From positions 441,279,816 through 441,343,815 of the forward strand of contig NC_066581.1 of the NCBI RefSeq assembly GCF_024323335.1: a stretch of DNA of 64,000 nucleotides, read 5' to 3'. Of this stretch, positions 10,888-22,811 are shown one piece after another; within the stretch, counting starts at the first letter, position 1; each line of letters begins with the position of its first letter. The position numbers and the translations under genes are program-made. This DNA is from Lathyrus oleraceus. Lineage: Eukaryota > Streptophyta > Magnoliopsida > Fabales > Fabaceae. A model generated the notes under the pieces. That model did not search any database and was not told the DNA's origin. It worked only from the letters and a program-made list of their open reading frames with translations.

Positions 10888-11940
10888 ATTGGTCCAAACC
10901 CAATGGAACAGTAAACCGACCAATCCAGTTCAAATTTTCTGGGTTCTTGAAACCCTAGGGTTTAAGCAGCAACAGCAACTCATATGCTCATCTTCAATCA
11001 AACATCATGGCAAACAAATCTCAAACAAAATCATGCAGACCACATGGTACCACAACCGTAATATTCGTGCAACATAGAATAACAGCAGCCAACAACAAAA
11101 TCTGGGAAATGGCTCTAGAGTTCAACAGCAAACATCATGTGTTCATCATCATGAAACAAGCTTCAAGTAAAATTACACAATAACATGGCATTGGTGTTCA
11201 GGCAACAACATTTAGCAACAACCAAACACAATTTCTCATGAACTTCCTGGACAGGCTTTAAGGTTTAAGAAGCAGCAGGGCATATGTTCATCACCTTCAT
11301 GTAATCAAAATTTCAAAATGCCCAGAATCAAGAAATGAGTATAGCAATAGCATCAGCATATATCAAGCATCACAAATATGGTGTTCATTTCCATTAAAAC
11401 AACCTAAACAAACCAAATCGAAGGAAAACATATTTGTTCATGAAAGTGAAAGTTCAGATTTCTTGCAACATGGTTAACCAAATCAAATGATATAAAGCTC
11501 ACAACATTCAGCAAGGCAAGGGCTATCAAAAACATGGCATGGTTTGATGAAAAGAGAGGGTCAAACACTTACTTGTTTTTGAAGAAAAATGAGGTGCAGT
11601 GTTTGTTTTGATGTTGCAGCCCGATACAGATGTTCACAATGCCTTGAAATGATGAAAACTTGAGGTAGGTAAGCTCAGCAATGCTTGGAAATCCTCAAAA
11701 CTCGATTCACCATTGTTATAGCTTGAGGAAAACAGAACCAGAAAAATGAAATACAGTTGAGGTTTGATGAGGGGAAATGCTTCCAAAGATGGTCCAAGTG
11801 ATGGAGTGAACAAGAATGGCTCGGGTCTTTTGAAGCTTTTGGGCAGAAAATCAAAATCATGAAAATTGCAAGTGAGAGAGTTTTTGGTTTTTCTCTTGGC
11901 TGCTCTTAGTCTCTAGGGTTTATTCTGTCAGAAAATGAGC

Positions 11941-11948
11941 TTTATATT
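11941..11948 (-). promoter_or_regulatory. Probable TATA box of LTR A
   Basis: Minus-strand AATATAAA about 1.3 kb from the LTR's 5' end, upstream of the stem-loop region. It is at a similar relative position to the TATA-like motifs in LTR E and the solo LTR. Not experimentally supported. Confidence 0.4.
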
Positions 11949-13609
11949 GTCTGTTTAACACTGCTAATCCAAATGATAAGTTGGTTTAACTCAAAATGAA
12001 CCATTTGCTATTTTTGCTAATTTTTGACAAAGTGGAAATGGAGGTGTATGCTGGTCACGAATGGGCCTTAAAACAGGCTGCTGGCAGACCATCCAATGCT
12101 GTTTGAACTCTGCTCATGAATTGCTCACTTGGTTTTGGTTTATGTGAAGCCAATTGCACAATTTGCCACTTTTGCATTTTGGTCCAAAATGGTGATATAA
12201 TGGTGGTATGAACATGATTTAGGGCTTGGAGCAAGTTTCAAAAATGATTCTAAACATTTCCCAATTGGCCAAAGTGAGAAAAAGTCAAAGAATCAAAAAG
12301 TCAACTATGAGTCAAACTTGAATTTTAAATGAAATAGGTCCAAAAATGCCATTTTGATTGGCAAGGTTTTGATGAATGAAATTTATATTTTTGGAAAGAG
12401 GAGGAAAAATTTGGTTTGTAGGAAAAAACCCCACCAAATTTGGCCTTATGGTTCATGAGATATGGCTCTTAGAAGTTCACAAATTTCTGAAATTGAATTG
12501 ATCATATCTTGACAACCACACATGGGATTTGAGAGTTCTTGGACTTTTTGAAAATGGGAGAACAAGATCTTCAACTTTCATGTTGGGCAAAAATTCATTT
12601 GGAGCTTGTATCATGATGTAAGTTGAGGATCAAGAAGTTTCCATTTTTGGCAGTTGAAATTACAGGTCCACTTTCTATTTCTGGAAATTTTCTGTTTGAC
12701 TTGATTTTCTTCCATGATGAGGTTTGACATGATATATGAGGCTTATATAAGCATGAATGAACTCCTTCAAATCAATTCTATCCATCAAATCTTTGATTAA
12801 ATCAACAGTTGACCAAGTTTGACTTTTTTGGGGTTTTGGATGACTGAACCTCTTCTGATGAATTCCAAACCCTAATTCCTTGAGAACTTGACTTCAAATG
12901 ATGTCTCAAGATGTATGAACTTTTGATTATTGATCATGGTGCCCAAATTCTGCAAGAATGGCCACCATCCATTGCAATGACTGACTGTTGACTGTCTTTG
13001 ACCTAATTGCTTCATCTGCAATCAACAAGGTTAGACTGACAATATTTTTGTACTTTTGAATGATAAACATATGAAAGGCAATAATATACAAATGCAAAGT
13101 ATGCTTGGTGATCAAGAAACAAACCCACAAGGCAAACCACCCACTAGGAGGGGACTAGGGCATGCAAGGATCCTTGAGGCCATGATATGATATGATATGA
13201 TATGGGCCATGAGGGATCTTAGGGCCCAAAATTGGGGTCTTACAAGGAACAATCTCAATTTTCTCTCAAATTTCAGATCTAAATTTTGATCTCCTCGATT
13301 GAAATTTCAGATCTAAAGTTCCTTAGCCTTCATCCACTTCATCCAGAGATCACACTGCAAGCTTGAACATCAAGAATTAGTGCTCCTAAGTTCTCCATTT
13401 CAGAGGTTTACTTCAAACTTTGATCTCTTCGAATCTCATCATACATTGCTTATTTCTTGTTATTGTTGTGTTGTCTGAAGTCCTCTTCATAGAGGCAATT
13501 GTTCTGAGCATTGAATTGTTGAAATCCATCAAGTTTCCAGTTGGACACCACAGAATTCAAGCTCTAATTCCTCTTGATATGGAAGTCTAGAGCTGAATTG
13601 GATGGTACA

Positions 13610-13629
13610 GGGGTGATGTACATCACCCC
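13610..13629. other. Perfect 20-bp palindrome in B 5' LTR
   Basis: GGGGTGATGTACATCACCCC, centred on GTAC. The identical palindrome is at 35832-35851 in the 3' LTR. A second palindrome with 11-bp arms and the same GTAC centre follows at 13717-13738 (3' LTR 35939-35960). Confidence 0.9.
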
Positions 13630-13716
13630 AGCTTTCCAATGATATGAGGATCGCTCATTTTCATCAAGATTTTATGACCTGCAACTCTGGCCGGAATCTC
13701 CATGCTCGCCGGAGAA

Positions 13717-13738
13717 GACGGTGGTGTACACCACCGTC
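13717..13738. other. Perfect 22-bp palindrome in B 5' LTR
   Basis: The arm GACGGTGGTGT is followed directly by its reverse complement. It is shared unchanged with 35939-35960. Its core GGTGGTGTACACCACC resembles the first palindrome's core GGTGATGTACATCACC, which suggests a duplicated structural unit. Confidence 0.9.
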
Positions 13739-16556
13739 CGTTTGCCAGTTTGAATCCCAGTCGTTGATGATGATTTCCAGATTGAATCATGGATCTTGGA
13801 TCTTATGACTTTATTTAATGCATTGTGTGACTCAGTTGACTTGGTCCTATGATGCACGCGTATGCCACTGCCTTCAGATCATCCACGTCATTTAATGAAA
13901 GGAGATCTAACGCGCCAGGATTTTTAGCATTTTCTAATTTCTGATTTTTATTTTCTTTATTCCCTTTTATTACAAAAATTCATAACTCTCTCATTTTAAT
14001 TCCAAAAAATATAGGACCAATTGCATTATTTCTCTTTTTAATTCTAGTTTCTAAAAATGTTTTTTAATATTTTTTATTTTATCATTTGATATTTTTTGTG
14101 AATTTTCTCTTTTCTGGTTATTTTTAATTTATTTTAAATAGTTTTTGATATTCAAAGAATACAAAAATATTTTCTCAACCTATTTGAATGATGATGGATC
14201 TATGAAAAATATTCTCATCAATTTTTTAATTGATTTGAGGTTTATTTGAGATTTTAGTTCAATTAGGTTATTTTTATTCATTTTTAATTGATTACAAATA
14301 GTTTCTGACTTTTAAAAATGCTGAAATTTTTTGTCTAACTTTGTTTGACCTTGTTGAACTTGGGATAAATAACTTGGACTTTTCAAAGTTAATTTGAAGT
14401 GATTTTGAAGTTTGACCTTTCTTTAATATTTTAATTGAAGTTTATTTTCAAATATTAAAATGCCAAAAATATTTTGTTTATTTCTTGACTTCCAATCTTC
14501 ATCCCACTTCTGTTTTTGATTGTTTGACCATGATCCTTAATGTCATTGGTCAACACTTGTTGATTGGTACATTCCATTTCATTTAATGCACTTTATTCTT
14601 TTCATTTCTATTATCCATCTTCTTCTTCTTCTTTTTTTTTTGATCAATGAGTTAAAGGTTGATAAGTTAGCAATGATTAGGGAGGTTTAATCTTCCTTGA
14701 TTCAAATCTAATTCATCTTGATCAATTGATCAAGTGAATGGCTTTTCATTAAGGATAGGTTGCTTCCTAAATCATGCAAAGGACTTAAACCAATACAAGA
14801 TCATTTCCCATTTTCTTTTTCGCATGGCAAGTTGTTGGAACTTCGTTCACTAATCAAGACTTATAACTTGTGTTTATTGCCTACATTATTATTGACCGGC
14901 CTCAGATAGTTGTGACTTCTACATAAGTCCAATTACGATTGCTTAACATAGCGCTAAATTTGCCTTATGGCACACTAACTACTAACCATTAACCATTAAC
15001 ATCTACTTTTTGCACTTTACTTTTATGCAATTTACTATTCCTGTACATATTATTCATTTTCTTTTTCCTTTTACTCATTGGAGCACATGTTTATGTTAAT
15101 GCAATTTGCCTTTTGCTCACTTGAGCAAATAATTGTGTATATACTATTGTGTTTGTGTTTTGTTTGATTGTTGTTGACCGAAATGCAAAGAAATGGACAA
15201 ATAGACTTAAACTTTAGGACTTTCCCTATGCAAATTTGGAGTCAAAGAGCAACTAGGCATTGGGCCTTTAGAATGCTATAAAAGTCAAAGAGCAACTAGG
15301 CATTGGGCCTTTAGAATGCTACAAATGTTGAAAGGACCAAATCTCTAAAACTCCTTCTTGTCCATTCTTGACTGTTTGATGGAACTTTTTAATGTGTGTG
15401 CTCTTGTTATAGGGATTCCAACATTGAGCCTAAGTGAGGAACCATTGTCATGAGCTTCCAAGAGAGAGAGATCCAAAAGCCATTGGAAGATTCCTTGAAG
15501 CTTGTTGTGATTATGTGCTTGATTGCTTGAGTATTGGTTTATCTTGCTTGCATATTCCAAAGGATGAGAGCTACTTGGATCATCAATATGATCTCAAGAG
15601 AGGAACTCCATTTGTGGTCTTACTTCTTATCCCTCACTTCTTGTATGATTAGGACTTTAGCCTTTCTTCTTCTTCCCTCCACTCTAACCCAAGCCAAATC
15701 TTTTGTGCAAACATTTAACACTTGTTTTCAACATTAGAAACCTAAGCCTTATGCTTTTGATTTTCAAACATTCTTTTCATAACACTTATTTTGAATTGAA
15801 CTCTTAAATAAACTTTGACCATATTTTGTAAATACTTTTCATTGGTAAATATAATCCATTCAAATATTTTTGTGGTTTCAATGGCCACTTCCTTAATCAA
15901 AAATTTTATAACCTTTAGCTATTAGGTTTGAGTTATCCTTGAGGTAGATATAATACTCACTTATATCCTTAGTGATGGACAATGAGTCTTCCATGCTTAT
16001 TATAGGGTTAACCCCTCACTAGCATGTTGAAGTTATCCTCACATGGTGGATTTGTGGTTTTAGGTTGAGTTTTCTCCCTTAGATAACAAAAGACTTTAAG
16101 GCTTTTGGACCAATCAATTCACCCACTCATTTTCAGATTTTTACCCCGAACTACGAGGTTTTGATCCTAATCTTTTTAAGATGGTACGTAGGCAATGGGT
16201 TTATCCATACAAACACAAAAATGTAAATAATTTGTATATTCTCTTCTCATCTCTTCAATCATGTTTGCACAAACAAATTTTCACAAAATACCAACCTTAC
16301 AACAAGTATGAAAAGGGCTCCCTAGGAGTACCTAGGATGTTTTGGGTGCTTAAAACCTTCCCATTGCATAACCAACCCCCTTACCCAGATCTCTGACATT
16401 TTTAGTAGTTTTTGATTCGATAGAACTTTTAGGTTTTTGTTCGCTTTCTAACCATTCCTTTGGATAAATAGAAGTGCGGTGGCGACTCGACTTGTATGGT
16501 TTACCTTGGATTTAGTCAATATCTCTAATGGTAACGAATACCCCGCTACAGAAAAG

Positions 16557-16574
16557 TGGCGACTCTGCTAGGGA
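16557..16574 (+). promoter_or_regulatory. Primer binding site, tRNA-Arg type (Ogre B)
   Basis: TGGCGACTCTGCTAGGGA, 6 nt after the LTR end (spacer GAAAAG). It has one difference from the PBS of element A (CTAGGGA for CTGGGGA), in keeping with decay. Confidence 0.9.
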
Positions 16575-17472
16575 TCATTTACCTAGTGGGTTTTGCCTAC
16601 TTTTCCTATTTGTTGTATTGTATTGTATATTGTTTTGTGACATATTTTTGTGCAATTTGGGATTACTGTATTGTATGTAATGGTTGAATTGCTTTAATAT
16701 TAATTCCTTGTATGCTTGGTGATCATTGTGAGATGAGTTCTATACCCGAACTCGAGTGCACTTAGGATAGGAGAATGGCATAGTCTTGTTGACTTGTGTG
16801 GAGTTATTCCTTAGCAAGTTGACTTGCAAGTCCATTCACTTGGTGGAGGTCATGCTGGGATCAATAATGTCACACAAGTAGTTGTGGTTAGACATTACTC
16901 TTTCCAATATAGACCTTAGAAGCCAATGACCTTAGTTTACCAAGCCCCTCTTGGCCTATTCTTAGGATGTAGTGCGAAAGTCGCTCAAATGTAAGATTTG
17001 ATACGATTGTTACGCGATACTACACTCATAAGAGTCTCTCTTGAGAATACTTTTGGAATACGAGTAGTCGTTTCTCCGATAATATCTGAAAGATGGGATG
17101 ATGACTATGGGAACCTCTTGTAGAACATGTTTGGCAGGTTAAACCCTAGTACACTCCTTTTGGGTGGTTCTTAAACCGAGACTCCATGCTCGTGACTTAC
17201 AACAAACCTTTGATTCATGGTGGATTCGTTCATGTATCCTTAATATCAATGGAACTTGGGTGTTGATAAGGTGTAAACAATAATCCACCAAAATGGATGA
17301 TTGATATTAAGGATAATATGATCCATCCCATGACCTTTGTTTGGTGTGCTTTGCTTGATCCTTGAGTGTGTTTGTTGCATTCATGCATTCATGCACCCAT
17401 TTGCATCCATATCATCAAAACAATAAGAAAATTTCCAAGGAACTTAAGAGGTCTATTTGCAAATTTTCAGAC
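16575..17472 (+). other. Ogre B 5' leader
   Basis: Non-coding leader homologous to A's (7100-6108). It carries a strong inverted repeat at 17235-17315: arms TATCCTTAATATCAAT and ATTGATATTAAGGATA, 16 bp perfect, around a 49-nt loop that contains CCACCAAAATGGATG. The arm ends about 160 bp before the ORF1 Met at 17473. Confidence 0.65.
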
Positions 17473-18924
17473 ATGGAACGCCAAAGAAGGAATACAAAGA
17501 AGTACAGTTTCAGACAACCAGACTTGAAAGAGCTAAGGAATTTGACATCTTATATATTAGATTCTTTGGGTTTCAAGGCTCGTTTTGGGAAGCTTCTTCC
17601 TCTTCTGACTACTCAGGTGGATGAAGGATTGATGAGCGTATTGGTGCAGTTTTATGATCCTTTGTACTGTTGCTTCACATTTCTGGATTTTCAACTTTTG
17701 CCCACGCTTGAGTAGTATGCCTACCTTGTGGGTATACCTATTCTAGACCAGTTGTCGTTCAGTGGCTTAAAGAGTATTCCTACTTCTCGAGAGATAGCTG
17801 ATATGTTGCATATAGATGAATCTCTGGTTGGTGCTCATATGACTACCAAAGGTGGAATTCAAGGTCTCCATTCTGAGTTCCTCATTGCTCAAGCTACTAT
17901 GTATGGGAAGGCCATGAGTGAGGACGCCTTTGAGGCCATATTTGTACTTCTCATCTATGGGTTAGTGTTATTCCCCAACATCGACAAGTTTGTGGATGTG
18001 AGCGCTATTAGGATTTTCTCTACTTTTAATCCCGTTCCGACTCTGTTGGGTGACACTTACTTTTCTTTGCATATGAGGAATGCAAAGGGTGGCGGTGCCA
18101 TTGTGTGCTGTTTGACTTTGTTGTATAAGTGGTTTATTTCTCACTTACCGCAGATGGTCGCCTTCAAGGAGAACAAGGGATGTTTACGGTGGTCCACGAG
18201 ACTTATGTCTCTCACTAATGATGATATCTCTTGGTACAACCGTGTATACCATGGTGTGCAGATTATCGACTCTTGTGGTGAATTCTCCAATGTACCTCTT
18301 CTTGGTACATGTGGTGGGATTAGCTACAACCCCGTTTTGGCACGTCGTCAGCTTGGGTTCCCCCTAAAGGATAAACCCAATAACATTCTGTTAGAGGGTG
18401 TGTTCTTTCAGGAGGGTAAAGATCCCCAAGGTTTGAAGGCTAGGATGGTCCGCGCTTGGCACAAGATTCATAGGAAAGGAAGGAAGGAGTTAGGTCCGAA
18501 GAATTGTGCCGCTTTGGAGCCTTACACTGCTTGGGTTAGGAGGAGAGCTTCTGAGTACCTCATGCCTTACGAGTATCCGAGACCTGCACCTTTGGTTATG
18601 GCTGGGCCTTCAACCCTCCCTAACTAATGAGTAGAGGAGTAGAGAGACGAAGACCGTTCACGTGCTTGGATCCGTGAACGAGAAGAGTTGCTTCAACAGA
18701 TTAAGGAGAAGGATGCTTTGATTGAGTTTCTCGAGCATCAGGTTATTGATGATCCTAATGATGCATGGACTTCTCTACTTCCTCAGTCTTCCAAGTTTTG
18801 GAAGAGGAAGTATGATCGACTCGCCAAGGAGAAGGCAGATATGGAGGCAGCCTATGAGGAGGAGGTTAAAAGGCTTCGTGCTTCTTATCTTCCGGTATCC
18901 CGAGAATTAGATGATTGTTTCTAG
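17473..18924 (+). pseudogene. Ogre B ORF1, broken by stops
   Basis: Same protein as A's ORF1. I start at the Met of MERQRRNTKKYSF, and the frame extends upstream to 17362. It stays in one frame but has a stop at 17713-17715 (the A copy has Glu there) and a cluster of stops from 18625 to about 18650 in the linker before the C-terminal coiled coil (LLQQIKEKDALIEFLEHQV, FWKRKYDRLAKEKADM). The DUF7745-like domain is otherwise well preserved (17728-18627), which points to selection before insertion and simple decay since. Confidence 0.88.
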
Positions 18925-19255
18925 GGATCCATAGGATGATTATTTTCCTTTTCTCTCTCATTGTATTTGGTTACCAATGTTGTACTTCTTTGGTGTAAAA
19001 ATATATTTTCCAGATATTATTGATGAGATGTTTCCATATGTGATAAAAGTGTAATATTGCCCAAAATTTGCAAGTAGAACTCTAAAGTTCTTCTGGTATA
19101 AAAAACAAATCATATACACAAGCATTGCATGCATCATGTGCATAAGCAGGTTTTGCTCCAGGCTTCTTGTCCTTTGGTCTAACTCTGTGTTCTTCATTTA
19201 TTTTGAAGACAAGCTGACTCACCGGTACTACACCAGAGCCAACTCTTCGAGACTA

Positions 19256-22200
19256 ATGGATCATTTGGAACAAGAGAACCGCGAGCTGAAGGAGGAGGTA
19301 GCCAGATTGACTGCCCTAATGGAGTCATTTTTGGCCGCTCAGAGCCAGTCTTCTCCAACACCCGCAACTCCTCCCTAGAGGACGGTCATTTCTGAAATCG
19401 TAACTTCCACTGTGCCTGCTGCAACAGCCCACTTTGCGCCATCTATGCCAGCCGGTTTCCCTTGGGGAATGCCCGCCAATTTTTTGCCAGAGGTTTTTGC
19501 TCCTACTCTTGCTTCTTTGCGGGCATCTAGCCCGATCCTTGTGGTGCCACCTCCTATCGTGCACACATTACCAAGAGTCGACGATACCATCTACCATTCT
19601 GAACCATCTGAAGGTCCAGACGTTTATGAGAAGATGGATGACATGAAAGATCAATTCCTTGAGCTCCACAAGGAACTGAAGACTTTGAGGGGGAAGGACC
19701 TCTTTGGTAAAAGTACTGTTGAGTTGTGCCTTGTGCCCAACGTGAAGATCCCTATTAAATTCAGAGTACCTGACTTTGAGAAGTATAAGGGGAACACATG
19801 CCCTCTCAGCCATCTTGTGATGTATGCTCGCAAGATGTCAACGCAAACTGACAATGACCAACTGCTCATCCATTATTTCCAGGACAGTCTGTCCGGTGCC
19901 GCTCTCCGGTGGTACATGGGTCTGGAAAGTTCGAACATCCGCTCTTTCAACGATCTTGGCGAGGCCTTCGTCAAGCAATATAAATATATTGTGGATATGG
20001 CTCCTGATAGGGACCAGCTGAGGGCGATGTCCCACAAAGAGAAAGAGACCTTCAAAGAATACGCCCAGAGGTGGCGCGAATTGGCAGCTCAGATATTGCC
20101 ACCCCTTAAGGAGAAAGAGATGACCAAGATCTTTTTGAAGACCTTGAGTTCGTTCTATTACGAGAGAATGATAGCCAATGCTCTCTCAGACTTCACCGAG
20201 ATGGTGAATTATGGAATGAGGTTGGAAGAGGGGGTCCGTGAAGGACGTTTAACTCGAGATGAAGGCTCTTCAGCAAAGAGATATGGAAGCTTTGTAAAGA
20301 AGAAGGAGGGAGAGGCACATGTTGTGTCTTCCCATGTCAAGAGAAGACCCTCTACGAAGAGGAAGAGTGCTCGCCCAGTCAACAACCAACATTAGGTGGC
20401 TCATATAGCACCTGTTTTCAGGGAAACTCAGCATTATCAGCAACCACAATCTTAGCAATATCAGCAACAACAACAACGTCCGCAACAGCAGGCCTACCAG
20501 CCTCGAAACAACAACAACAATGCCAGCACCGGCTACGAGAGGAAAAGGGTCACCTTTGATCCAATTCCGATGACTTACGCTGAACTCTATCCATCTCTGA
20601 TTGATAGAAAATTAATTACTCCACGGGACCCTCCCGCTGTACCTGCTAAACCCCAGTGGTGGTACAAGCCAGAACTTCATTGTGTTTATCTTTCCGGTTC
20701 TCCCGGACATGACGTGGAAAATTGCTACCCTTTGAAGACCAAGGTTCAAGACCTTGTGAGAAGTGGTATTTTGTTTTTCGAGGACGTAGGTCCGAACGTG
20801 AAGAAGAACCCATTACCCGAGCATGGGAAATCTGTCAATATGGTCCAAGGCTGTCCTGGCAAGTATAAAGTCAAATATGTCAGTCATATCCGACAATCGC
20901 TGGTTGAGATGCATCGTCTGCTGTGTGACTATAGCCATTATGAGCATGACCATGATATATGTCGAGTCTGTTCTGTTAATCAGAGAGGGTTCCTCCAGGT
21001 GCACAAAGATGTTCAAGAGATGCTGGATGAGGGAGTCATTGAGATCCTTCAAAACAGAAATGTTGACGAAGATGTTGTTGAAGTCAACATAATTTCTCAG
21101 GTATTCCGGATACCTGAGCCTGTTGTCATCAAGTATGATGGTAGCAAGCAGAAGGTTTCTCCTGCCCTGACTATTAAGCCAGCCGACCCTGTACCATATT
21201 CTTCTGAGAAGGCGGTCCCTTATCGTTAAAATGTTGTAGTAGTGGAAAATGGGAAAGAGGTGCCCTTGCCCTCTTCGTCTGTTGTTTATATTGCCGACGT
21301 CAGCGGTTTGACCCATAGCGGTCGTGTATTTTCGGCTCCGTTAAAGCCTCAAGTTGATGCTCGAGGAAGTGTTGATGCTAGTTTTGCCCGATTGAGAATG
21401 TTGTGAGCGCTCTGAATCCGGCACCTGTTGCTAAACCCTCCTTTACGTTGAAAACTCCTGCTTCTGCTGACCCGAGTGGCAATACGAGAGAAGACTGTGA
21501 TGAGATGTTGAGGCTCATCAAAAGAAGCGAGTACAACGTTGTAGACCAGCTTCTACAAACGCCATCTAAAATATCTTTGTTATTATTGTTATTGAATTCA
21601 GAACCACACCGAAAGGCTCTCCAGAAGGTGTTGGATGTGGCATATGTGGATTACGACGTCACGATAGAACAACTTAACAGTATTGTTGCAAACATCACCG
21701 CCTGCAACAATTTGAGCTTCTGTGATGATGATCTTCCCGAGGAGGGAAGAGACCATAACTTGGCATTACATATATCCATGAGCTGCAAGGATGACGCCAT
21801 GTCCAATGTGCTGGTGGACACTGGGTCATCGTTGAATGTGTTTCCGAAGACCACTCTTGCGAAATTATCATATCAGGGGCCTCCCATGAGGCATAGTGGA
21901 GTAGTTGGGAAGGCTTTCAATGGGTCTCGCAAAACTGTGATTGGTGAGATGGATCTCCCAGTCAAGATCGGACCAAGTGATTTCCAGATTACCTTTCAGG
22001 TTATGGACATTCACCCATCGTATAGTTGTCTCCTAGGCAAACCATGGATTCATGAGGCTGGCGCCGTGACATCCACCCTACACCAAAAATTGAAATTTGT
22101 AAAGAATAAGAAGCTGGTGGTGGTAGGGGGAGAAAAGGCTCTCCTGGTAAGCCATTTGTCTTCCTTCTCTTATATAGATGTTGAGGATGAAGTTGGAACT

Positions 22201-22544
22201 CCGTTCCAAGCTTTATCTATTGTTGAACCTATTGAGAAGAGAACTCCTTCATTTGCTTCCTACAAAGATGCAAAGTTGGCCATTGAGCATGGTGCAACTG
22301 CTGGATTAGGGCAAATGATCAATTTGGAAGACAACAAGTCTCGGGCTGGCATAGACTATTCTTCTGGGGTCTTCAACAAGCGACGGTTGTTCAAGAGTGG
22401 AGGTTTCATCCACAACGGTCAAGCCGAAGAGGCTGTTGCCATCTTGGAAGAAGAGGAAGAGGATTCTGGCAATTTCATCATCCCTGGAGGGATCTGCAAT
22501 AATTAGGTCGCTGTGGATATTCCAACAGTTATCCATAAGTCAAA
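19256..22544 (+). pseudogene. gag-pro: Ogre B gag-protease, broken
   Basis: Homologous to A's gag-pro end to end: coiled-coil start MDHLEQENRELKEE, Gag domain (about 19700-20240), Gln-rich stretch, zinc-knuckle-like CVYLSGSPGHDVENC (about 20680-20725), and protease with DTGSS at about 21817. In-frame stops are at 19376, 20393, 20453, 21227 and 22504. One frameshift lies between 21229 and 21403, so the protease part is in a different frame. Three of these stops are CAG-to-TAG-type and one is TGG-to-TAG. It ends at the splice donor AAA|GTAATG, just before what would be the stop of the unspliced product. Confidence 0.9.
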
Positions 22545-22811
22545 GTAATGTTCATTGTGTTTGAAAACCCTTCTCCCATGCCAAAAGGAGAAGTGATGAC
22601 ATTGTTGACACATAAATACAATGATGTTTTCATTCAATAAATTCATGTTAAATGTTTGTTTTTCCAATTATTTTCCCTTTTTGCTTTTTGCATGAAATTG
22701 GTGATCACATAAAACCCTAAAAATAAGAATAAAATAAATCTTTTCATCTGCATAATGATTTGCCTTAGTTGAATTCTAAAGTTTCTTTTTTAATCAAAAT
22801 CATTCATGCAG
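22545..22811 (+). other. Ogre B intron between protease and RT (267 bp)
   Basis: Donor GTAATG at 22545, acceptor TTCATGCAG ending at 22811. Exon 2 starts GTTAATCAAACC, and the codon is split one base after the acceptor. The intron is AT-rich with a T-rich tract before the acceptor. Same position and frame phase as A's intron. Confidence 0.78.

Larger units (their letters stand above)
1..13244 (-). mobile_element. Ogre A, Ty3/gypsy (Tat/Ogre) retrotransposon, 3' half off the left edge
   Basis: Minus-strand element. Read from the right it has a 5' LTR (13244 to 7125), PBS, leader, ORF1, gag-pro, intron and the start of RT, which leaves the window at base 1. All coding parts inside the window are open, unlike those of element B. 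It inserted into the 5' LTR of element B: the flank starting AGGAA at 13245 continues B's LTR, and the uninterrupted site is visible in B's 3' LTR at 35467-35471. The second target-site copy and the 3' LTR lie outside, so age from LTR divergence cannot be judged. Family assignment rests on ORF1, the tRNA-Arg PBS, LTR size and the intron. Confidence 0.93.
7125..13244 (-). repeat. Ogre A 5' LTR, complete (6120 bp)
   Basis: On the minus strand it starts TGTAAGACCCCAATTTTGGG (13244) and ends CCGCTACA (7125), the TG..CA ends shared with E, B and D. It contains a probable TATA box (AATATAAA, 11941-11948), stem-loops at 10871-10887 and 10417-10439, degenerate tandem repeats at 8130-8700, the ACTACG..ACGTAGGCA block (7489-7534) and a PBS-like TGGCGACTC (7194-7202). 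No protein-coding content. LTR D (59626-64000) is a close relative. Confidence 0.93.
13245..16550 (+). repeat. Ogre B 5' LTR, downstream part (3306 bp)
   Basis: Begins at insertion A and ends ACCCCGCTACA-type (CCCCGCTACA at 16541-16550), directly before the PBS spacer. It aligns with 35467-38113 in the 3' LTR. Relative to that copy it keeps about 640 bp (roughly 14630-15265) and about 47 bp (near 16180-16220) that the 3' LTR has lost. It contains two perfect palindromes (13610-13629, 13717-13738), a 45-bp tandem duplication (15240-15325), the ACTACG..ACGTAGGCA block (16148-16194) and TGGCGACTC (16480-16488). Short reading frames are conserved between the LTRs only because the LTRs are copies. 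Confidence 0.9.

Noticed and set aside
15434..15652. 72-aa ORF conserved at 15434-15652 and 37045-37263
   Set aside because: It is conserved only because both lie in the two LTRs of element B. No family resemblance, and antisense frames are conserved equally.
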